Of a stretch of 64,000 nt of DNA, positions 33,950 to 47,800 are shown one piece after another. This DNA comes from Brachionus koreanus. Taxonomy: Eukaryota > Rotifera > Eurotatoria > Ploima > Brachionidae. Positions within the stretch are counted from its first letter, which is position 1. Each line of letters begins with the position of its first letter. A model generated the notes under the pieces. It did not search any database and was not told where the DNA came from. It worked only from the letters and a program-made list of their open reading frames with translations. The translations under genes and the position numbers were made by a program. The stretch spans positions 484,448 through 548,447 of the forward strand of contig PJRA01000077.1 of the NCBI GenBank assembly GCA_016987375.1, written 5' to 3'.

Positions 33950-34510
33950 AGATGAATATCATGATGAATTTCATGGTTGAATCATACCTTAATTTTTTGT
34001 AAGATTATCATCTGAATTTTGTATTTTTAGGCAAGCATAACACAGTAAACAGGTTTGGATAGAGACAGTTCCGTTGAGATATTCCGCAGGTTGTTGACAT
34101 CTCAGATGACAGGGTTTGATTATAGCAAACTTGAAATGAACGGGCATTTAGGAAGTTTCTTATCCAAATCATTAGCATGTAATGCATATTTAGGTCGTAT
34201 AATTTTTTAGCAAACCAGTGTGCAGGGTGTAATACACTCTACGTATCACTTAAATATCAGTATCTTAACTGATGCACAAAGATAAATAAGAATTAATATG
34301 ATTTTCATGTATCTCGGAAGCAGACTCTTCTAGATGCTGGTATAGACATTATTTCACATCTTGTCTTAATTATAAACCCATATTTCTAGCAAAAATTTAT
34401 GGTTTAAATAACGACTCGATTCTAAGAACTAGAGGATAAGAAAATACATAAATTGTTAGAGGTCAACAATTATTTAATAAACTATTTAAAAGTATACTTG
34501 TGTTATTATT
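33950..34510 (-). mobile_element. Heavily decayed LINE reverse-transcriptase relic
   Basis: The minus strand reads WIRNFLNARSFQVCYNQTLS followed by TCGISQRNCLYPNLFTV. This is the fingers/palm text FLxNRSFQV...GVPQGSVLSPTLF with Gly and Ser positions mutated. No palm YADD follows. Confidence 0.75.
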
Positions 34511-35431
34511 GATTAAACCTGCCAATACATTTGTCGAAATATTTCACAAAATCGAAAAATATGGTATTATGACCTATTCAAATGAAAATTTAAAAATTAT
34601 GTCACATTTAAAAAATTCATTTTTCTTGTTTCTAAATTTTCAAATACTTTTATATTTACCTTAAATGAAATTAAAAAAATTACTTTTTTTTTTCTATTTA
34701 TTTTTTAAATATTAATACAACAAAAAATCAATAAAATACAACAAATAATCATCCATTCAGCTGCAGTTACTTGATTAAAATTAATTCTATGATCTCTTTT
34801 GTTTGTCTTAAATAAATTAGAGTTTAAATTATACTTGAATTCATCAATCAATTAACAATGGTCTTTTGTTGTTAAGATTTTTTTGTTTCTAATAAACTTC
34901 TTTTTTTTTTTTTTAAACATGTAAATTAAATGGTATGAGTAAAAAATACTGTCTTCTTAGAATTTAATATTTTAAATTTTTTTTAAATCTTCATCGCCAA
35001 ATCCGGCGTAATCTTTTCTGAATAAATAAATAAACTAAACTTCTTTTGAAATGATTTTATGATTTATGATAAATGAACATTTTAATGTAATATTGAAATA
35101 TGATCAAATCCTTAAGTAGCCCTGCTATGCAAGCTGTCTTACATAACATATACATAAGTAAGAAGTAAAAATAAATTTTTGTAAACGAAAATTAGTTAAT
35201 GATCATTTTTACTTTTGATTCAGAAAATTTATTTAAGATCTTTTTTTTCTTTAATTTCGAATACATACACACAAACTTTGGTCTGTGGTAAATTGTTCTT
35301 GTATAACAATAATTAAATATGTATGCTAAATATTGAGATTTTTAGACTTTAAAGAATACAACTAATAAATATGAGCTAATCAGGAAGTAGCGGGAAACTT
35401 TTTTTGAAATGATAATTTTGACAGGTTTTCA
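34511..35431. other. Intergenic, with an isolated LINE-like 3' end
   Basis: At about 34975-35035 the plus strand has TCGCCAAATCCGGCGTAATC, then TTTTCTGAATAAATAAATAA. This matches in form the LINE 3' end at 14890-14945 (TTTTCTGAATAAT...). The rest is featureless. Confidence 0.45.
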
Positions 35432-36175
35432 CTATTTGAAAAACTTATTGATGATTGAATACAATAAAATTTTTGTATCATCGAAATTATTTTTCAAATA
35501 CTTTCGAAATATTTTGTTCATAAAAAAATAGGCCACAATTTGTGAAATAGATGAGGTCAAGAAAAATAAATCTCCCAATTGTGACACATTGCTACATATC
35601 TTAGCAAATTTAAAACAACTTTGGCCATTTAATTTTTCAACAAAAATAAAAATGAACAACAGCATTTCAAGGAAACGAAAAATTAACAAAGCTAAGCTGT
35701 TTAGACAGACTGACTTAGTGATTCGGTTTTCAAGTTTGGAAATTCTTGATTTAATTTCAGTTAAATGGTTTAAATTTTTTCTTTTATTTTTAAGAAAAGC
35801 TCTGTATTTGATTAATAGGAGACCGTCAACAACAGTCATTAGAATAAATAGAAAAATATCTTTGAACACAAAATTGATTAGATACCAAATGAAATATTCT
35901 GTTTTTCTTTCTATGGGATTGTTATTTAAAGGCACAGGCACTTGATATGTATTTGCAAAAATATTTTCGAAGATAAATTTAATCAGTAGGGAGGCGTATT
36001 CTGAAAAAAATAGACTGTCTTCAACTATTCGAACTGTAATTATGTGATAAAAATTGAGAAAAATTACAGCTATAAGTATCAATATTTTTGATATGAAGTG
36101 ATTTATTCTATTTGATGAAATATTTCTATTCAAAAAGAAATACCTATTCAAAGCTATTAGAACGCTTATTACATA

Positions 36176-37905
36176 CAGTCAGTCCCAAAAGTTTATGACA
36201 AGTTGTTTTTTTTAAAGACCTTCAACAAAAAAAATAAATAATTTCTAAAGGGAGTGAATTCTGCAAAAAACAATGTTATTTTATTGTTAAGCAATTTAAA
36301 ATCAATACAAAATGTAAAAATTGTTCTGTCAAATTCTTAAATTGACGAGAAACTACACATATTTTCAAAATTTGTCTTAAAATATTGAATCTCAGTCTGT
36401 CTCAAAAGTTTAAAACACTGTCTTATTTTAACAGTTTCTATGAAAAAAAAACTCATTAGAGCTAATTTTTCTTTTTTTTTTATGTCAATGACACTTGAAT
36501 AAAGAACTTTCAAAAAAAAAAACTATATAAACCATGAAAATTAAAAAAAAAATCATAAAAAAAAACAGTTCTAGTTTAGTTGCGTTTTTTTCCTTATTTG
36601 TTTGCTTATAATGGGTCGTAAACGGATAGAAACTCAAGTCAAATGGCAGATAGTTGCCTATTATAAGCTTAACTATCACCCAAACCAAATTGCATCTCTA
36701 TGTAATTGTTCACGTGGTTGTGTCGTCAATACAATTAGAAACTGGAAAGAGAATGGTGGCGTGGGAGACAAATCAAGATCAGGCAGACCGCGTGTATCAA
36801 CAGAAAAAGAAGACAAGACTCTTTTCAAACTCGCTAGAAATAATCCACGATGGTCAGTACGCAAATTAACTGGCGAATGGCGCACTTATCAATCATCAAA
36901 GTCATCAATCGGAAGGTCGACGGTGAATAGACGTTTATTGGACTTCCAGCTGGAATCGTACAACGAGACAGAAAAGCAGCTTTTGAGCAAAGAAGACAAG
37001 AAAAAAAGACTAAAATGGTGTCTAGAACGAAAGAATTGGACGTTTGAAAAGTGGTCGAGAGTTCTTTTCAGTGATGAAAGTAATTTCCAACTTGTGAATC
37101 GCAAGACAACAGCTCGAGTTCGTAGATTCAAAAATGAGAAATATGAATCAAGATTCATTAAGCAACGTGTACAAGCTGGTGGTGGCAGTGTAGGCATATG
37201 GGGAGCGATTACATCTAATGGAACTGGTGTCTGCCAAGTGTATAGCGGTCGAATGGATCAATATTTGTATATAGATACGTTGGAAAATGCCATGTTGCCT
37301 TCGAGAGACTTGTTAATAGATGACCATATTAATTGGATATACCAGCAAGATAACGCGCCATGCCATAAAGCAAAGAAAGTTGACGCATGGTTTCGCGAAA
37401 ATAACATTAGTGTTCTTCAATGGCCAGCAAGAAGTCCTGATCTGAACCCCATTGAGCAAATATGGAGCATAATTGACAAGAAATTAGTCGGAGTACGACT
37501 TAGCAACTTGGCTGAGTTAGAGAAGGCCGTGGTCAAGGAATGGCAAGAACTACCCCCCTCAATTTGCGCAAATTTAGTCGAGTCTATGCCAAAAAGACTC
37601 GAAATGTGCATAAAAGCCAAAGGAGGCCATTTTAAATATTGAAATTTAGTTGTTTTTTTTTTTGTTATAAACTTTTGAGACAGACCAAGTTTATTGTTAA
37701 TTTAATTGTATATAAAAAAGTGATCATATGACAGTGTTTTGATGTTTTTCTATTAAATATTTTTTTTGCATATATCTTATAAATAGTCAGTTTCTTAAAG
37801 TCAAAAACTTTTTTCAATAAAAATCCGATTTCACAATTAAATTTTTAATTTTTTAATTTATTTAATAAAAAAAAACAACTTGACATAAACTTTTGAGACT
37901 GACTG
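36176..37905 (+). mobile_element. Complete Tc1-like (DD34E) transposon with IR/DR ends
   Basis: A 1730-base element flanked by TA duplications (36174-36175, 37906-37907). The terminal inverted repeats of about 30 bases start CAGTCAGTCCCAAAAGTTTA on the left and CAGTCAGTCTCAAAAGTTTA on the right (complement), with 2 mismatches. A related second repeat unit lies about 215 bases inside each end (36391-36417: TCAGTCTGTCTCAAAAGTTT; and the complement of 37664-37688), the IR/DR arrangement known from Sleeping Beauty-like elements. It encodes an intact transposase and interrupts a receptor gene. Confidence 0.95.
36611..37642 (+). CDS. Tc1-like DD34E transposase, intact
   Basis: A 343-residue protein of normal Tc1 length that excises and reinserts the surrounding element at TA sites. 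N-terminal paired-like helix-turn-helix domains (~1-110) include NQIASLCNCSRGCVVNTIRN and the GRPR-type linker GRPRVS. The catalytic core has VLFSDESNF (D1), YQQDNAPCHKA (D2) and SPDLNPIEQIW (E), with 34 residues between D2 and E. The glycine-rich block GGGSVGIWG is present. The start ATG at 36611 is chosen because MGRKR begins the conserved region. No stop, frameshift or intron is seen, so it may be active or recently active. Confidence 0.97.
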   Translation: MGRKRIETQVKWQIVAYYKLNYHPNQIASLCNCSRGCVVNTIRNWKENGGVGDKSRSGRPRVSTEKEDKTLFKLARNNPRWSVRKLTGEWRTYQSSKSSIGRSTVNRRLLDFQLESYNETEKQLLSKEDKKKRLKWCLERKNWTFEKWSRVLFSDESNFQLVNRKTTARVRRFKNEKYESRFIKQRVQAGGGSVGIWGAITSNGTGVCQVYSGRMDQYLYIDTLENAMLPSRDLLIDDHINWIYQQDNAPCHKAKKVDAWFRENNISVLQWPARSPDLNPIEQIWSIIDKKLVGVRLSNLAELEKAVVKEWQELPPSICANLVESMPKRLEMCIKAKGGHFKY

Positions 37906-39101
37906 TATGATAGTGTTTTTAGAACATTACCGAAAAATTCAATAGCATACTTTTCATAATATTGAACAAAAACATTTTTTCTAATTGTAGAGCAGTATAC
38001 GCCTGTGAATGTGATGCACACACTGGTCATGTGAAACAAATAGATTAGGCAAAACAGAAAATTTAATATTGAATTTAATAAGATTAATTTGAACATTTCC
38101 TTTTTCAATTCAACTTTTAGAATCTGACTTTTGAAGCTTAGAATTATGAGTAAATTTGTCAGCATGCCTAGACTGTAAAAAAAAGGAAATAAAATCAAAT
38201 TAATCAAGTCAATTAATTCAGATGTGTAAAACAAGTCAATTGGGTTCATAGTTGATTTTCTTCTAATTGGTTTTTGGCAATTGCTGATCATTTGAGAAAA
38301 ATTGCATTTGTTAGTGAATAGATTTTTGCATAAGTTCACTTTACCATTTCTTAAAATCCAAATTTTGGTGCAGCTGCAATTTATTTCACTATATAAAATG
38401 AGAACAATTGAAGTGTCATAAGAATAGTCTTTGAAAAGGCAAAAATCCTCGTTCGGAAAGCCATAATAGTTGGATGATGAAAAGCGTATTTTAATTTCAT
38501 GACTGATTGTTTGATTTAGCAATTTGAACAGCCATTTTGAATTTTGACTCAAAATTTCTACCAAATTGCTCAAATCAAAAAATAAAACTTTTAATTCATA
38601 AAATTCTAAAAATGCATTTTCATTTATTGATTTTAGATTTCCTATTAAATTAACCCGTTTGATCATTTTAAATACTTTTTTGTCTAATAGTGTTTCAGAT
38701 AATCTGAAATTATAGAATTTTAGAGACAAAGTTTTAATTTCTAGACTTAAAGTTAAATTTGTTTCAATGAAACCAAGTCGATTATTTCTAAAAAAAGTAT
38801 CAGTTATGCCGCCAAATTCTAATAAATTCAAATTTAAGCTTTTGAACATAAGGGGACAAGTTTTATGTGTGTACTTGACCGAATTAGCTAATTTAATTGT
38901 TATAGAATACTGAAACATTGTGTAATTAGCTCTAGACAAGCATTCATTTAGTCTGAAGCCATTGTTATAAGAAACCAATTTTGAGTAATAAATTTTCAGA
39001 CTGTTTCTTGACAATTTATCAATTAAAATAGTCGAATGAACATCAAATCCTAAGATGTAAATAAATGACAAATAAATTGATCTATTAAGTCTTAAATTCA
39101 T

Positions 39102-39881
39102 TTTAAGTGATTTGTCTAGGACTAAAAAATGAGTTGGAACTATAGTCAAGCGAAAAAAGCAACTTGCTCTTTATCAAAGCAATCTAAGTCCAGCTGATTG
39201 AAGGATTGAAAATTTTTTAATTTTAATGCAAAAATTTTTGACTGATAGCTTTCAATTTGTGCGTATTTAATCATGTTCGGGCATATTAAGAACACATTTT
39301 CAGAGCTGATTAGCACACCAGATACACATTTTAAAAATCCAAATCACCAAAAAATATGTGACTATCATTGTTGATTTAAAAAATAATCCTTATTATAAAA
39401 CAAAAAAAAATATCTATCTATATATTTTAAATAAATTCCCAGTGGCTCGGTTAATTTTTTAAAATATTTCTTTAATAGAGTCTATTTATAAAAGCTTTTA
39501 AAATTATCAATTAAATATTGATTCGATAAACCTTGAGAAAAAATTTTTCTAAAGAATTAATTTTGTTAGAAAAAAAATTTCGATCCTAAAAGATACAATT
39601 ATGAAGATCTAACAGATAGTTTGAAACTTTATCTAGAAACAAAATTTTTTATTTAAAAATTAAAAATTTATAGCTTAATTATTTTCCTAAATCACCCAAA
39701 ATTAAATGAAATTCGAAAAATTTAATTTCAATAAAAATCCGACTTTGAATTTATTTTATTGAGAAATAGATTTAGTTAAAAGTAAAAAAATATTTATCCA
39801 AAAAAAAAAAAATAAAATAAAAATAATAATATTATTTTTAAAAATACTTTAAAAAAAATTAATAAAAAATTTTCTAGACAT
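39102..39881. other. Intergenic between receptor gene and ARF1
   Basis: AT-rich; 5' flank of the receptor gene and 3' flank of ARF1. No feature recognised. Confidence 0.45.
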
Positions 39882-41864
<1,983 letters not shown>

Positions 41865-42220
41865 GTCCGAATGGCTTAAGCCTTCATTTAAACCCAATTG
41901 CCACCTAAAAATTGAGTACAAAATTATAAATTTATATACGCGTGAATCTCCTTATTTGGATTTGTTTGTCACGAATTTAACAAATAAACTGTTTTATATA
42001 TCTTCAGTTGTTTCTAGCTTTAGGACTTGGTGTATTGATTTAATTGAGGTTTTAATTGGAAAATATTTAATTATTTTTAACAATTTATTTTGGATTTTTT
42101 TTGGAAGGATGTTTTTATTTTTGATGTTCCGACGCTTATTATGATAGAGCAGTAATCGAACAGCGTTCTTATCAATGACTTGTAAAGCGTTAAGTTCAAC
42201 TTGATTGAGTTTGCCCATTT
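41865..42220 (-). mobile_element. Possible LINE C-terminal remnant
   Basis: A 74-codon minus-strand frame (41994-42218) reads GKLNQVELNALQVIDKNAVR and later KIIKYFPIKTSIKSIHQVLK, with the style of a LINE C-terminal domain (INxLNxIQxxALR...). On the plus strand, TGTCCGAATGGCTTAAGCC at about 41865 resembles a tRNA A-box. Neither reading is secure. Confidence 0.3.
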
Positions 42221-42605
42221 AAAGCTTTTTATTCTTCTAAAAAGGTTAGTTTTTGGTTACCAAGTTTATTGATTTTGCTATTAATTCAATTAGTAACAAT
42301 AGTCTTTTGGATCAATACTTTCAAGATAGTTTTGAAGAATCTAGAGATTGTTCATCTAAAAGAGTAAGTGATGAGTTAAAATTTTTTGTTCAAAGATAAA
42401 AAAATTTTTTTTTTAAATAATTTAATAATTACTTCAATTTTTTAAAAATTTACAACAAAACAAATTAAATGGCAGAAGAATAATTAAAAATAAAATAGAA
42501 AGAAAAATTCTGTTTGATTTCAGTTTTGAATGAAATGTAAATTTTTTTAAAACTATATGATAAAAAGAGCATTTTTTTTCTCAAATTTGTTTTCTTTATA
42601 TTCAC
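42221..42605. other. AT-rich stretch downstream of AKAP1
   Basis: No feature recognised. Confidence 0.4.
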
Positions 42606-44342
42606 TTAAGCCGAGTGTTCCAAAACTCGGCTATCATCAAAAGTTGCAGTCTCATCAAAGGAGTAATTACAAGCAAAATTGTTAGTGACCAAATCACCAT
42701 TTATATCCAAACCCTTTAAACAAAAATTAAAAAATCAAAATTGATTGACATTAGGTAAAAAATAAAAGATACATCATAATTGTCGTTGTAGAGAAATAGC
42801 CGAACATAAACAAGGCCATCAAAAGACTCGCAAATTTTGGCCTTGAGTGTTGAGCTAACTACCATCTGTGTCAAATACTGTTTGCCAGCTTCTTCGCTTC
42901 CCTCATATGGACACACTCCGTCTAAATAGCACTCTAACGCTTGAAAAGGCAACACCATAAAATCACTCCTTTAATTTAATATTTAAATTTTTTCAAATTT
43001 TTTAATATTTTAATATTTTAAATTTTTTATTTAACAACCTTAATTGTCTTAATTGATCGCTGGGCAAGTCCAAATAGCCGCCGTAGTCCAAAAATTTAAT
43101 AGTAGCCATGCCACACTGCTCTGCATAATTGGGATTTATTTCAAGCGTTTGAGACCGAGACAAATAATTGGTCACCATGGCTCTATGCCATCCATACAAA
43201 GTCGGTGCAGCACAAATGGCACCGTACTCGATGGGCTCGTGCATCAGAGGCGTGTTCTCGTCCGAGTTGTACACGGCCAGCATGTTCTGGTCGAGCTTTT
43301 GCAAACTGGCAAAACTTTGATTTTTGGGCAGTTGTATGAACACATGTGTAGGCCCGACCACTGCACTTACATGCACATCTACAAGATCATTTACTCTAGG
43401 CATTGATTTAACATCTACATACATGTTGGGCGCTACTAGAACTTTGGCACTGTTGAACACACTCTTGTCGGGATTGTGGCGTCGATAGATGATCGGCTTG
43501 GTTATGGGCTTGAACGAAATTTGAGCATAGTGCTTGGACGGGAATCTAGTGCGTATGATGTCGAGTGCATGGTCGACATCCTCCACCATGCCCGACACAC
43601 ACACTATTTGCTGTTCTTCCACATTCGGATCGTTTCTCACTGCTATCTGGGTTTTTGTCTTCGATCTAATAAAGTCAACATGTACACCGTTTTTACCTAT
43701 CAATTTGCCGCACAATTTACGCGGAAAATTAAATTCATAAACTACTAAATCTTCGAATAATTTATCGTCTTGTTCGCTTTTAGTGTCCAGCTTGGCATCG
43801 GTGTTTTTGGCTGCTTTTGACTTTGACTTTTTGCTCTTGGATACCGGCTCGGCTTTCTTAGTCTCCGGCTTCGCTTTAGCTGCCTTTTTGCTCTCTGGTT
43901 TCTCGACAATCACTGACTGAACGACCGCTTTCTCGACCGCGCTTGACTCGCTCGACAAATTGGCCGACTCGGACGACAATTCCGAAGAGGTCGACGACGG
44001 CGACGACTTTGCCTCTTCGATTTTGTTCGCCACCGGTTCTTTGACCACAAAGCTGGTCTCGATTCTTTTTTCGATCGAAATTTCGAATTTTTCTGCGAAA
44101 AATTTTTGCCCATTGGGAACGGGCGACGAGGCTTCGATTGGACTGTGCAGCGACTTGCCCTCAATGGTATCGTCCAGACTAGCCTTTGCCAAATCGGGAT
44201 GCATTTCTGTTTTGTTTGGCTTTTTTTTCGCTTTTTTACTCGTTTTATTCAATAAAAAGTATCCTATTACTGCAAATAGAACTGCGCCGGCGCCAATGGC
44301 AGTTATGGATCGGGTACGCGAACTAGTCGTGTCTAGAGCCAT
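42606..44342 (-). CDS. AKAP1: A-kinase anchor protein 1 (KH-Tudor, mitochondrial outer membrane)
   Basis: AKAP1 tethers PKA and mRNAs to the outer mitochondrial membrane. Exons 43039-44342, 42773-42968, 42606-42713 give 535 residues in phase. An N-terminal membrane segment (GAGAVLFAVIGYFLL, ~17-31) is followed by a basic patch (KKAKKKPNK), a long acidic/serine-rich linker, a KH domain (~200-275, GKLIGKNG loop) and a Tudor domain (~300-450, with AICAAPTLYGWHRA and FLDYGGYLDLP). The join LRQLR-SDFMVLPFQALECYLDG matches the AKAP1 text LRQIRSDFVTLPFQ closely, which separates it from TDRKH. I did not find an obvious PKA-RII amphipathic helix. Its GC content is higher than its neighbours. Confidence 0.88.
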
Positions 44343-44898
44343 AGTTTAAAAATTAAATTAATTTTTTTTTTTTGCTGTTTTTCTAGATAAAGATAGATTA
44401 ATTTGTTTAAGTAAATTGCCAAATAAATGGCAATTAAGATCTAAAACTTGCGGAAAACCACGTGTTCCAATATGTTTTAATTTAAAATTTTTTTTTTTTT
44501 TTTTCTAAGGTAATTTCATTAATAAAAAATTAGAAAAAAAAATTTTGTTTCTTTAAATTTATCTTGAACTAAGCAAATTTACGGGACCACGTGGATTTAT
44601 AAATTATTTAAAATTCTTGTTTCAGTTAATTTTATTGATATGTATGTTCATAAAGTAATAAAATTCTGCAATTTAGCTCTTATACTAAATAGTATTTTAA
44701 AAGTTAGTTTAAATTATGTTCGGCACTAAGTCTAGTCTGAGGCAAGTTTTGGATCTCAATTGCGGTGTGGGAAAACTCGCTTTTTTTTTCCCAATTTTTT
44801 TTGTTTAGCACAGATTAAAATGAAATAAAAAATAAAAAAAAAATTTTTTTTTCTTAAATTTTATTGTGACTAATTTTATTTAAAGAAAACTACAACAA
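44343..44898. other. Intergenic between AKAP1 and SCCPDH
   Basis: AKAP1 upstream and SCCPDH downstream flanks; poly-T/A runs only. Confidence 0.45.
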
Positions 44899-47800
44899 TT
44901 ATAAATTTGATTTAGCTATTGAATCGTTTCTTATAATTTTGAAATCAAACCCATCACTTTTCAAGCGATCTATCAAGCTAGTATTTCTAAAAGCCGCTCC
45001 GGGCGTCAACACACCACCACTTATTAAATTTAAGCAACAATAAATTTTTTCTATTATTTTTCTAAATTTTCTTAAAACCTACTTGATTTTGATCTTATCT
45101 GATTCGCTTAGTAAAACAATTGCACAATTAAGAACTATCTTAGAAGTAGAAACATAGCCAGGCTCTAAATTGAAATAAAAAAGAAAAAAAATTATTTAAA
45201 AAAAAATCTCAGCTGCTACCTTGGCCGCTCAATTCAGTAATAATGTATTGATCGGGCTGGCAATCGGACTCCGACTCTCTATTGTCCAGTTTTTGTCCGA
45301 AACCTATTCCTTTAAAAAGCATTTTGAATGAAATTCCTTTCATCTGAAAAAAAAATTTTTTTTTATATATTTTTTTATTTTATTTTCTGGTCTTACTTGG
45401 TCAATGGTTGTTTCTTTTTTGGACGCTAGGCCAAATGAGAAAAATTTGTAATATCTAAGCAGGAGACTTCGGCCAAATTTGTATTTTGCCAGTAGTGAAA
45501 ATGACAGACCCCAAAGAATCGTAACAAATGTGTAAAATGCATTGCTTATAGTAAAATAAGGTCTGTATTGTATCTAAATTAAATTTAATTTAAATTGCAT
45601 GAGAAGTTTTCTAAACAAATCAATTAAATAAAAAAAAATTATTCTAAAGTATTGATCTGCATATTTGAAAACTTAAAATCAGCGAATTTTTCCAAGGATA
45701 AAATATTTTCCCAGCAACCCCCACGCAAAGTAAAATACAGTAAAAATAAGTATCTCAATTATTTTGCTAAATTGTATTAATTTTATTTATATTTTATTGA
45801 GAAATTTTTTTTAAAATAAAATAAGTAATTATGATTAAAGTAAATAACTTAAAACAATTTAATTTTAACATTTTTTTTACTGATCTTCTAATTTAACACT
45901 GACACCATACGACTTGTACAAAACTTATCAATCACTTTATACTTATATGAATTAACAAACAAATGGTCAACAAAAAAAGGAAATAACGAATCCGGTGAAA
46001 GACGTTTTTACAAATCTTCACTATATTGAACAATCTAAGAATCGACCAGTCTTAAATCAAATCGAACATCCAAAACCCCAAGGGGGACGTCCAAGCAAAA
46101 ATCAACTTTTAAATTTTTATTTTTTTTTTGGTCTTTTTTATTATTTATGGAACATAAACTATTTTCTTTTTTTCAAAAAATTTTCAAATACTAATACTAT
46201 TTGTAAAAAAAATTGCTGCTCAAAAAATATAAGCCAATTTTTTTTTAAATAGAACCATAATTTTTTGCCAAATTGAAAAAAAAAACTTTCTTATTTTGAT
46301 TTAATTAAAATGTTAAAATTTCTATTTTTAAGGTGTTTTAGGCACTCCCAGGTTTCACTGAAAATTTTTTTGTGGAGAGCATACATCAAATTTTTGAAAA
46401 TAAGCTTGATTAATTTATATTAAAATTTTTCTAGTTGTGCAAAAATGGTTTTGTAAACAGTACAATGTTGTACAAACGAATTCTAAATTCTGCAAAAATT
46501 GTGCAATTTAGTGCAAATTTTTTTTCTAATGTTTTTTTAATTATGTGCATTTTACAGAGAAATGAAGAGTATTTGCAGAATTTAGAATTCGTTTGTACAA
46601 CATTGTACTGTTTACAAAACCATTTTTGCACAACTATAGAAAAATATTTATTTTTTTTTCCTTTTTGTACTGTAATTTTTGTAGGAAGATTTCACATTGC
46701 CATTTAATTGATTTTCTATGAAATTAATCAATCTTGTATTCTTTTTTAATATAAAATTTTTAAAAAAATTTTTTTTTCACCTTTATAAGAGACTTTTTAC
46801 CGGAGTTGAAAAACTCAACGGACAAAAAAATTAGCGCCTTTTAAAAAGTGAAAAACTTTTTCTCTTTTTTCTAAAAATGCATTGAAAGCTTTTCGAAAAT
46901 TTAATTATTTCCCTTTGAAAAAAGTCATTTTCAGCTAAATACAAAAATTTCAATAAAAAGTATCTGTGCCGATGAATTGTACTTTTGATCAAAGTAACAA
47001 GTGCAAAAATGGTCAGTTTAAAAAATAAAGCATTCTGCTCTAATATCTAAATCTGGTCTTTAGATTTACAAAAACATCATCTGTCTTTATTGGCCCTAAA
47101 AACAAAACATGGCATTTAAAAAAAAAACAATGACTATGACATATAAAATAGACAGTGTCATCTTAACTTTTTTTTTTAAATAAATTTTTCAAATATTCTC
47201 AAATTTAATACGATCAAAACTAATAATAATCTAAATAAATACAAACTGGTCTTTGATTTAGAACGTTGTAGTTAAAGTACTGAGTCCTCTGGACCACAGA
47301 TTTATCACTGCCCATAAAGTCCATGCAATATTTGTCAAGATCATTGTCATAAAAATAACCAAATTTGTTTGTTCTAGTTTGAAAGTTTTAAATAAAAAAA
47401 AGATTAATCAATATTTTTGTCAAATACCTGAGTGGTAATTTAAATTTAGGCTTTGGTAGACGGGTTTTGAAAATCTGGCGACGGATATCGCCCAGATGCT
47501 TCGAAGAAGCAAAGCCGTACACTGCTGACTCCCAAGTGGCATAATTAAAACTCGCAGACTAGCAAAAAAATAAAGCTTTTTTCACCGTTTTTCATCTAGA
47601 ATTTACCTTATTTCCAAAATTGAAAGTCAAAAAGCTTTCAACACTGTTTAAATCATCTTTAATTTAAAAAAAAAAATTATTTTACTAGGTTGTGGAAATT
47701 TTTGATTTTAGAAAAATACTTTGAAAATTTTCTTGAGTGAATATAACTCCTAAGTCAGCAGGTACTGAATCAAATCCACAACTTCCAACAACAAACACTT

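Larger units (their letters stand above)
35432..39101 (-). pseudogene. LRR-type 7TM receptor gene split in TM3 by a Tc1 insertion
   Basis: A single-exon reading frame runs 39101-37906 and resumes at 36173-35432. Removing the transposon with one TA copy joins them in frame to 645 residues. The start ATG at 39101 gives a signal peptide (MNLRLNRSIYLSFIYILGF). The ectodomain (~280 residues) has leucine-rich-repeat-like text (SINENAFLEFYELKVLFFDL) and several Cys. TM1 has SLGMLTNLLIILSF. TM3 is cut between LKTLS and YVISVLIALNRYF. TM4-TM7 follow (ending QIVAYFFMNKIFRKYL). Family: class-A-like orphan receptor; ligand unknown. As sequenced it cannot make a full receptor. It was probably functional before insertion, because no other stop or frameshift is present. 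Confidence 0.75.

Noticed and set aside
35589..35945. 118-codon open frame on the plus strand
   Set aside because: It lies antisense to the second half of the 7TM receptor, whose strand carries clear transmembrane helices; low complexity and no motif.
43960..44349. 129-codon plus-strand frame and 84-codon minus-strand frame (43910-44164)
   Set aside because: Both are shadows of AKAP1 exon 1, which has the KH/Tudor protein in the other frame.
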